DNA of 21,234 nt, taken from positions 149,947-171,180 of the forward strand of contig AZLU01000025.1 of the NCBI GenBank assembly GCA_002224055.1, in the 5' to 3' direction. Below are positions 1 to 7,700 of the stretch, piece by piece. A program made the translations under genes and the position numbers. A model generated the notes under the pieces. That model saw nothing but the letters and a program-made list of their open reading frames with translations, did no database searches and had not been told where the DNA came from. This DNA comes from Pezizomycotina sp. ARF18. Its lineage: Eukaryota; Ascomycota. How positions within the stretch are numbered: position 1 is the stretch's first letter; every line of letters starts with the position of its first letter.

Positions 1-11
1 GGATGTTAGGC

Positions 12-286
12 GATGACCCGGCAATGAGGAACAGATCCGCATTTGTTTCTGGTTGATGGCGACGAGCGGCGGGCCGGAGGACAGTGGTCTATTTGGAAAA
101 GGGCGGGTGGTGGACAAGCCTCCAGAGACACATTCGATATGGGATTGCTTGGGGAGAAATCCGATCACTAAGTACCACGTTCTGGTACCAAGAAGGGGAA
201 TCATAGAACTATATCTAATGTCGTTCCCATGCATTGATCGCCAGCGAAAGCCTTTGCGAAACTATCATAGTCGGCACTTTTTGTAA
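12..286 (+). CDS. Possible C-terminal end of an unidentified protein, cut by the window edge
   Basis: From base 12 one frame reads DDPAMRNRSAFVSG and then meets a TGA at 54-56. Two continuations are possible if bases have been lost here. One lost base leads into a frame starting MATSGGPEDSG that stays open to 286. Two lost bases lead into a frame reading DGDERRAGGQWSIW that ends in MGLLGEKSDH and a TAA at 169-171. The second looks more like a natural hydrophilic fungal C-terminus, and the DNA turns AT-rich soon after it. I do not recognise a family. It could equally be chance, because only about 55 codons are involved. Confidence 0.27.
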
Positions 287-527
287 TTTTTTGTATTTCT
301 AGCGCTTTGCTGTTTAACTCTCATGATGGTCCTAGGACATTGTAATATCAGGTTTCATTGCTATAATATACATCTAGAAGGTTTAGACATCGTCGTTTTT
401 CTGATAACATTGACTTATTGCTGCCACTTCTTTCTGTTTCTTTATCTACCATTTGGTGTTTGAGTTTAAGTTCATTCTCATAGTATAAAATTTATTTTAT
501 ATGGAACTGATTTTGGTGGAGGGGTTT

Positions 528-535
528 AACCCTAA
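528..535 (+). promoter_or_regulatory. AACCCTAA telobox-like element upstream of the S12 gene
   Basis: The octamer AACCCTAA lies about 270 bases upstream of the S12 start codon. It matches the RCCCTAA core recognised by Tbf1-type Myb/telobox factors, which are known to control ribosomal protein genes in many fungi. The match is seen directly. Its use as a promoter element is inferred from position and gene class. One 8-mer in AT-rich DNA can occur by chance. Confidence 0.35.
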
Positions 536-587
536 CCTGACCAAAGAGAATTTTTCCGCTTTAGCTTTCCTTAGCTCTCTCAGCACA

Positions 588-623
588 CCCCCCCCCCCCC
601 CCAAAAAAAAAAAAAAAAAAAAA
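588..623. repeat. C15 run followed directly by A21 run
   Basis: Fifteen C (588-602) abut twenty-one A (603-623), followed by AT-rich sequence to about 675. The lengths are those printed. Given the homopolymer problems elsewhere in this window, the true lengths may differ. Confidence 0.9.
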
Positions 624-803
624 GATTAAGGAAAATAAAAATAAAATAAATAATAAGAAAATAAAATAATAATTAATTCCCTAAATCGCAACTACTGACC
701 ACACAACAACCACCACCAACACCGAAATTATAAGGCTATCTTCGAGGAACATCCAGAATCTTAACGCAATACTTAGTCATTACAGACCATAATCTACAAC
801 TCA

Positions 804-1496
804 ATGGTAAGGACCCGGCCAACTCGTTTTATCAATTAATCGTCGTTCTTGAATTGGCGAGCTAAAAAAAAAAAAAATGTGGGTTACACTATAGTCGGAC
901 GGAGAAGAAGTCCCACCGAAGTCCCCGCCGCCGAAGACGAAATCGAGGTGAGCGCCGATGCACTACCGCTAAGGGCTCAGTGTCAGTCGAGGATGCTCTC
1001 AGGGCGTCCTCAAGCACGCGCTCATCCACGACGGTCTCGCCCGCGGCCTGAGGGAAGCGTCTAAGGCCTCGACCGCAGGCAGGCGACATGTGCGTCCTCA
1101 ACGAGTCCTGCGAGGAGGAGGCGTACAGAGAGCTGGTCGAGGCGCTCTGCGCGGAGCACAAGATCCCCCTGATCAAGGTCGGGACGGAAGAAGCTGGAGA
1201 GTGGGCTGGACTTTGTACGTCTTTTTTGCTTTCTTTCTTTCCCTACATTGTTGCCAACTCTTATATATATATATATATATTGTGTACAAATATGATAGAG
1301 ATATAGCTTCCTATTGAAGGTATCAAACTAACAAGAGCGATCGAACCTGTTTTATAGGCACCCTCGACCGCGAAGGAAACGCCGCAAAGTTATAACTGCT
1401 CGTGCGTTGTCGTCGCGACTGGGGGGAGGAATCGCAAGAACGCAGCCCTCCTCGATACTTCCAGCCGAAGAAGAAACAAAGAAAAAAAGAATATGA
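804..1496 (+). CDS. RPS12: 40S ribosomal protein S12 (eS12), three exons, frame broken by single-base losses
   Basis: eS12 is a component of the small cytosolic ribosomal subunit, located at the beak of the 40S head. Diagnostic stretches are [16 protein letters not shown] (1022-1066), [19 protein letters not shown] (1090-1146), [11 protein letters not shown] (1147-1180), GLCTLDREGN across the second splice, and [10 protein letters not shown] (about 1414-1443). Exons are 804-806, 895-1214 and 1358-1496. The start is ATG at 804, immediately followed by an intron; splicing gives an N-terminus beginning [10 protein letters not shown]. The rebuilt protein is about 150 residues, usual for the family. 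No single frame covers it. Eleven internal breaks, near 918, 963, 1003, 1067, 1084, 1182, 1189, 1196, 1389, 1395 and 1413, are each repaired by one base in a run of identical bases. Two more are likely at about 1445-1457, so the stop (TGA 1494-1496) is the least certain point. Confidence 0.93.
807..894 (+). other. S12 intron 1, directly after the start codon
   Basis: Donor GTAAGG at 807 directly follows ATG at 804-806. The acceptor is ACTATAG ending at 894. Joining ATG to the sequence from 895 gives M-S-D-G-E-E-V, a typical fungal eS12 N-terminus. The intron is 88 bases and contains an A14 run at 864-877. A GCTAA at 861-865 could be the branch point. Confidence 0.75.
1215..1357 (+). other. 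S12 intron 2
   Basis: Donor GTACGT at 1215, branch point CTAAC at 1328-1332 and acceptor TTTATAG ending at 1357 (143 bases). Splicing joins GGA CTT T to GC ACC CTC and restores G-L-C-T-L-D, which is conserved in eS12. A (TA)n stretch of about 20 bases lies at 1261-1280. Confidence 0.92.
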
Positions 1497-2001
1497 CATC
1501 CCCGACATTCATTTCGATTTTTATCTTTTTGTAATGGACGCAGATAGTGCATTTTGTTTATTAGATAGGGAAAATTCTTTCGGTCGGGGAAGGGGAAACA
1601 AAAAACATAGGAACCATTTTTTCTTTCTTTTTTTTTTTTATATATGGGTTGGGAAAAACGTACATTTTTTTTATACGAGAAACTAATAACGTTGTAATTT
1701 AAGGAGGGATAAAAAAAAAAAAAAAAAACGAGGTATCAATAATATGGTACATATTTTCTTTAAAAAAAGAAAGTAATGGTGCTGTTGAATTGCGCGGATG
1801 CTTATATGATAAAACTACTCGTAAGGAGCAGCTTTCCTAGGAAGCTGATATATATCCATATTACTATTCTGCCAGAAGGCTCGATATTGCCCATTGCGGT
1901 CCCGACTATCCGCCTTACCCTTTGCAAATACGTTGTTACGTCGCGTACAATCTATGCTTTAGAGATAAAGAATATAGTATAATAGTCTCTCTAGAGTCGA
2001 T
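1497..2001. other. Spacer after the S12 gene
   Basis: AT-rich sequence with an A18 run near 1711-1728 and several T runs near 1618-1675. It should include the S12 3' untranslated region. From about 1850 the composition becomes more mixed, which fits a promoter for the candidate coding region starting near 2002. No RNA gene or reliable reading frame was seen. Confidence 0.5.
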
Positions 2002-3118
2002 ATGTCCGCCCAATCTACTCCACTTCCCCATAGCTCCCATCTCCCTCTCACCATACCTCCACATTATAGAATACAGGAATCATTCCCCCGCCCCGCACCT
2101 TTCCCTCCAACTTCTCCACGTACCACGCTTACTCAGCACCGCCGTCGCAGCCTGATTAAGCACCACAAAACAACAATAGAACCCACGTTTACGATAATAA
2201 CTCCCTCCGGAGCAGCCAGCAGCGCGAGCGCCAGGTATATCAGACACTCCGCGGTATAATTCGGCAGACACAGTAGCGGAACAGGAAATGGTCCTGCGGG
2301 TTCGGAGCAGGTGTACTTATTCAGCGAGGCGAAGTAGCGTGCGTGCGTCGTGCTGGCATCCGGACGCCATGAAGAGAGCGGGCGGCGAGAATGTGCGTAA
2401 TCGGGGCGGGCCGATGATAGACATCGGACCTACGTTTGAGAGCGTCATCGCGGGTTCTTTTTTGATGGCCTCTGTAGTTGAAAATCAAGGGATGTAAGAT
2501 ACATTCGATAGTAAATGTATATGTCGTTGGGAGGGAGATCATTATATACCATCTCCGTCGCACACGTAGCGAAAGCCGACCATTACGTAGAACCCGACGC
2601 GGAGAGAGTAGATATATTAAGCGGTCCCATCATGCTTAGCGGAGTTTTCGTACCGCTGGATGTACAGTCTGTGATCGTACAGCCTTTGTAGTTGCATTCT
2701 CAATCATACCCACATTACCAGCAGGACGCTTTCGTAGCTTTGCCCTCCTCTGCTTGTGTGATTAGAGACGCTTCTTGACCTTCGACGAAGTTCCTTCGAT
2801 ACGAAATTATCCAAAAAGAACTGCAGCACCCTCCCTCCCGATATCTGAACAAGTTCCGAACGTCTGCACGCACAGCGAAATGGGCGTAGAAATGCCAGAA
2901 CCAAAAGTGCGGCACGCGGATAATTCGTCAGGAGCTCGACGGGCACTTGAGCGGGTTTGAAGAAACGTTTGCTGCTTGAATAACTTCCCCTCCGCTTTTT
3001 CGTCTTCCTTCGTCTTTCGTCGACACTGGTGTGCGCATCAGCCTTACGAAGGCGTACAGCTGGACGTCAGGAAGGGCAGGCTGTTTAAGATTAGACCTAT
3101 AGCTCGCGACGGTAAATG
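2002..3118 (+). CDS. Probable unidentified protein-coding region, frame broken
   Basis: This stretch is clearly richer in G and C than its surroundings and has protein-like open pieces in all three + frames. ATG at 2002 opens an 85-codon Pro/Ser/Thr-rich piece (MSAQSTPLPHSSHLPL at its start). A second piece at 2288-2497 includes MIDIGPTFESVIAGSF. A third at about 2520-2690 reads HYVEPDAERVDILSGP and then SGVFVPLDVQSVIVQ. A fourth at 2775-2960 includes ISEQVPNVCTHSEMGVEMPE. The last, at about 3030-3118, reads YEGVQLDVRKGRLFKIRPIA and ends at TGA 3116-3118. If single-base losses are as common here as in S12, these could be parts of one gene, possibly with introns. I do not recognise the family and propose no function. 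A relic gene or chance open frames remain possible. Confidence 0.4.
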
Positions 3119-3185
3119 AAAAGGGTTTAAATTAAGTTAGTTATAAACTATGTAGATTTTTCGCAAGACGCGAGGAAAATGAAGG

Positions 3186-3229
<44 letters not shown>
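3186..3229. repeat. A44 homopolymer
   Basis: The longest homopolymer of the window, about 70 bases after the putative coding region 2002-3118 ends. A T11 run follows at 3240-3250. It may be an ordinary intergenic A-tract of this AT-rich genome or a poly(A) tail of an inserted retrocopy. No flanking target-site duplication was found by eye. Confidence 0.9.
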
Positions 3230-3231
<2 letters not shown>

Positions 3232-4702
3232 TTTGGGAATTTTTTTTTTTTAAAACGCAACCAGTAGATGCACGGCGAAGAAGTACCGGACGATATCGAA
3301 AGCGTGATGTCAGGCTGGACGCGCTGTCATCGTAGAAATCCATCCTTTTTTGGCTACTATTTCAAGGCTGGGGTATGTCAGTCCTTCTACGGATGAGTGT
3401 AGGGGAAATGAGCAGATAAGGTCTCTGTAGATTACTTCGGACGGAAATTTTGGGTGTCGTGTTATAATATAAGGAAAAAAAAAAAAAAAAAAAAAAGCGT
3501 CGTGCACGGTTTCCAGTCGTGTTGTGTGACCAACAACCTTGTAGACACCACACTAGACTTTACACAGCACGTGAAAATAATTGCAGAAGGGTAAGCACTA
3601 CTATCGATACTTTTAGACCTTATCTACGACGGAGAGAAATAGATAAGGAGGGGAAAACATCTTTGATATTCCCTGAGTCATAAATAATCATATATTCCGT
3701 ATGCTATAGAGCTACTATAGAGAGTTCATGGCTTGGTGATCGGGAAAAGAGAAATATCTTTGTAGTAAGATAACTATGCACAGCCTAGTTGATCATAGGA
3801 AACTAGGAGGATATCACAGCCGTGTTTTATGTTTATCGAAGGAAGGGAAAAGCAGAAACAACGCGTTGATCAATTAAAAAAAAAAAACTCTTTTGCCTCA
3901 GAGAGTGCCCGGGGTAGTTCATAAGTTTATTTTTTGAATTCTTTGTAAATAATAATTTCTTTTTAAAAAGAGACAAAGCCTTAAAAGTTACGGAACGATT
4001 TAAAAAAATGAACTACCACCACCAAACGCAAGTAGAAGGAAGTACTTGTTTTATACTTATATATATACCTGAATGATAGACAACCGGACAAATGAAAGGA
4101 AAAGAAAGGCATTGACAAAGTCTGCAAGAAAGAAAGAAAGAGGTCTTGCAGCTGAAGATGAAATGAAAAGGAACACAAACGAAACAATAAAACTACAATG
4201 TAAAATCCCAGAAAAAACGAGTACGCCTTGCATAAAAATCTGGTGTTCCTGTGCTTGAGAAACTGGACAGCAGGGGGGAAATAAAAGGAAAGGAAGTAAA
4301 AGAAGACTATCGTTTGAAAGATGAAAAAAATACAACCAAGGGTGAAAAATTCGACATGCAATTGTTCTGGGGGTTTGAAATATAATGGAATAAATCTTAG
4401 AAGCAGGACGTAGAGCAGAACCAAAGAAAGAACTAACAAAAACGCAGAAAAGAACCGTTTATCTTTCACATATTGCTTTTCCCTCAAACGACGAAAATAA
4501 AATCTAAGAATACAAATGTAATCCTTTGCTCTCGAACTTCCGTGGCTCGTTTGCTAATTTTGTTTTTGAAACAAAAAGAAATGTGGGAATGGAAGATGAA
4601 GAATAGACAACGACAATTACAATTAACAATTCTTTATGTATTTTTCGGGTCGGGAACGCCAAAAAAAAAAAAAAAAAGAGGCATTCAAGTGCAGAAACGC
4701 GA
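3230..4702. other. Spacer between the unidentified region and the 3' end of the Hos4-like gene
   Basis: 3260-3560 has balanced composition, including a short open + frame (MHGEEVPDDIESVMSGW from 3268) that may be a further piece of the neighbouring broken coding region. From about 3850 the + strand is strongly A/purine-rich. On the minus strand this gives Phe/Leu-rich open frames, including 168 codons at 3981-4487, which I regard as compositional. The part next to 4703 should hold the 3' untranslated region of the Hos4-like gene. No RNA gene or mobile-element gene was seen. Confidence 0.5.
3475..3496. repeat. A22 homopolymer
   Basis: Twenty-two A after TATAAGG. It lies about 250 bases beyond the A44 run and is separated from it by mixed-composition sequence. 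Confidence 0.9.
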
Positions 4703-7700
4703 TTATAAGTGTATGATACACAGGTCGAAGAGGTCTCGAAAGCATGAATGCCGAGCGGGAAATGAGCATAGTAGAACGAAATGTCTAAATTTTGTACAGT
4801 CATAATCGTTGCGGATAGTCGACATGATTGGATCGGAGAGAGGTAGGGACTCTGAGCTGATAAACGTTTTGAGGTAGCTCGGATTAGGTTTAGATACTCC
4901 GCTGTACTGAGATATTGATACTGAAGGAATTAGGGAGGTGTTTCCGGTGTTATTCTTCTTGAGCGTAGTAAGGAATCGGCCACTCTGAGCGCAAACAAAC
5001 GTTAGTCTATCTAAAGGGGAAAAAATAGTATTAATTGTTTAAACACACCTTTATCCAACACAGTTCCTTCAAGGCCTCAAACTTATCGCCTCGGCCTTTT
5101 TCGTTTCCCAGGAGATTTGATATCGTAGTCCCGGAATCGTTGGGGTAAGTAAGAGAAATCCTTCGTATATAGGTTGGAGTATATTGCGGAGCTGGCGGCG
5201 GTCTTCAGGAGTAACGTCTTTACGAGTGAGATGGATCTATATGTCATTAGTATCTTCAGATTCGTGATACCAATAAAAAAAAAAAGAAAGAAAGAAAGAG
5301 CATTTGTTGTTGTGAGTGGTGATTACATTGCTTGAGCTCTAGATCATCTGGAGAACCGAGAAGTATGACGGCCTGCAGCTAAACCACAAATCCTCAGGAG
5401 AAGCACGCGCAAGAGATTTGGCGGCGGTAACATTGTCGAGATCGGTACGTAGAGAGACATGTGTTTTCATTTGTAAGAAGCGACCGAACGTATGCGTCTT
5501 TTGTTTGAGCTTCGCAGCTTCGCGGAGGACCAAGGGAGGGATTCAATACGTTGGTTCCCTTTCTTTTTCTTCGCAATCCGCTTCCGCCGCAATTCCTCTT
5601 CGAGAGCGAGTCGCTTGGCTTCTTCCTTTTTCCCGCGCAATCCGCTCGGCTTCCAAACGGGCTTCTTCTTGAGCTTTCAGACGGAGGCTTCCTCAGCAGC
5701 TGTTTTTCGCGGGCTTCTCTCTCGAGACGAGCCTTTCTTCAGCCTCCGCTTTAAGACGGGCTTCTCTTCTAGTCGTTTCCGCTCTTTCTCTTTCTCTAGC
5801 TTGAGTTTTGCGAAAGCAGCCGCTTGTGATTCGCCTTCGATGCGAGCCTTCTCTTGAGAATCGCGAAGTTCTTGGGTGAGAACAGCTTTCTTACGTGTTC
5901 CTTTTCTAGGGCTTCGCGGCAGCCTCTGCAGCTTTGGCTGCGAGCTCTTCCTGTTTTTCTTTGGCTCGACGCTCTGCTTCCGCCTTAGTAGCCTCTTGAT
6001 CCTCACCGGGTCCGTCATAACATCGTCCTTAGCCCGGAAGGTCTCCTGCCCGTCGCTTTCGGGCTCCTCCTTCATTTTCACGTCACCGTCATGATCCTTG
6101 CGTGCATCCTCGCTGCTCTTCTTCTTAGTCGAAGAAGCGGCGGCGGCTTCCTCGAGGGCTCTCAACAGATTCTCCATCATCCTCAGTGTTATCCCTCTCT
6201 TTCTTTTCTCTTTCGGCACGCTTCTTCTTCCTCAACTCTTCCGCAGCTTTTCCCTGTCTTGAATCTTTTCTTTCGGTCTCTCCATTCTCTAGATTTTTCC
6301 TTTTCACGTTCCCTATGGTTTTTCTCTTCTTTCTTCTCTTCTTCCCTTTTTTTTCTTTGAAGGATCTCTCTTCTCGCGCTCCTTCGCGTTACTTCTTTGT
6401 CTGTCGTGATCTTTCTCACGCTCTCTTTCTCGCTCTCTGCGTTTTTCTCGGAATGAATCGTCTTTGCTCGTTCCTCTCCTCGCGCTCGCGACGTTCGCGT
6501 CGCTCGGCCTCTTTTCCCGCTCTTCGGTTACGGCAGTGGAAGTGGTAGAGTCGGCTTCGCTGGTCTCTCTGATTTTCCGCTTCTCCAAAGTCTCCTTAGC
6601 GGACCGCCGCTGTTCTCTCGAGGGTTCTGGAGAATCCTTGGATAGCGACGAAGTCTTCTCACGACGCCGTTGCTTCTCGGCTTCCGCCTTGGTTTTTTCC
6701 TTGTCAGTCCCCGAGCGCTTCTCGCCGGCTTCCTCGAGCTTCCGGCGTTTCTTCAAGTTGCTTGAGCGCTCGACGTCGGAAGACTTGTCAGTCTCCTTGA
6801 TCCGATTTAAGGAAGAGGTGCTGCTATCTCTTTGACGTTTGGCAGGTAGGCCAGATGAATCGCTCGACCGCTCCGCTTGATGGACGACTTGTCTTTTTCC
6901 TTGTCTTTCTCGTCGAAGCGGAACTTCTCTTCGGCACCGGCGGTGGTGGAAGGTCTGGCATGTCAACGTCGCCATCCCGGCCAGGCTCTTCTTACCCGTC
7001 TTCACGGAAGAGGAAGCGGCTGAGGTCTTTGACGACGATGACGTCTGCTGCTGCGCTTGCGACGACGCATTTGCCAGGTCCTTCCCAGAAACCAGGCGCC
7101 TCTTCTTCTTCACAGGATCGGCAGCGGCCTGGTTATCGGTCGAGTCGGCGTCAGCGGTAATGATGCTACGGCGTTCCTTTCTCTTCGTTTTTCCTTGAGA
7201 GAGTCACGTTCCCGTTCGCGTTCCTTTTCCGAAGCTTTCGAGGCAGCACCGGCTTTTAATCTTGGCGTCGGTTCTCGGCTGGACACGTTAATGGTGTCAC
7301 GATTACCAGTGTCTGGGTGGTGGTATCGTCCGTCACAGATCCGCGGCGCAGCCGCTTGGTCGGCTTGGTGGTTGTTCGCCATATCCTTTGACGACGACGA
7401 GGTCTTCGATTTCGACGCCGTTGCGGCTGATTTTCTGGAGACGGAAGGAGATATTTCCCGCGCGGACTTGTCCCTCAGAGACTTCTTGGCTTTCGGTGCA
7501 GCATCGTCGTATGCCTTCTGCAGGACCTTACTTCTTCTCCCAGCCTTCGCCTGCACGCTCACGGGCAATGTCCATGTATGTTCTGCCTTTGCTGTCTACC
7601 CGACGCGGATTCTTCATGGTCTCGCTCTTAAGGAGGAGTTTGAGGATATTCAGGTTGCCCCGACCGATGGTAGCGAGCAGGGGGTCTCCTCGCCGGTGGC

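Larger units (their letters stand above)
287..803. other. Intergenic region with the promoter and 5' leader of the S12 gene
   Basis: AT-rich spacer without a credible reading frame. It holds a C15-A21 double homopolymer at 588-623, an AACCCTAA element at 528-535, and a C/A-rich stretch at about 690-803 (repeated ACAAC and ACCACC) that resembles a fungal 5' untranslated leader. The leader runs straight into the proposed ATG at 804. The transcription start cannot be placed from sequence alone. Confidence 0.55.

Noticed and set aside
528-535. AACCCTAA as a telomere remnant
   Set aside because: Only one unit plus a partial one. Real interstitial telomere repeats would be tandem.
804-1496. S12 as a genuine pseudogene
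   Set aside because: The breaks are all one-base losses in runs, splice sites and branch point are perfect, and the repaired protein has all conserved residues I can recall, which does not look like neutral decay.
2080-2946. Minus-strand frames of 63-80 codons opposite the unidentified region
   Set aside because: The + strand pieces look more protein-like and end in a plausible C-terminus; the antisense ones have no motif.
3268-3392. Short + frame MHGEEVPDDIESVMSGW as an independent small gene
   Set aside because: About 40 codons between A-tracts, no start context; at most a piece of the neighbouring broken region.
3981-4487. A 168-codon minus-strand frame rich in Phe and Leu that looks like a membrane protein
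   Set aside because: The + strand is A/purine-rich here, which automatically gives Phe/Leu/Ser codons on the other strand. No recognisable family, and real genes in this window do not keep one frame that long.
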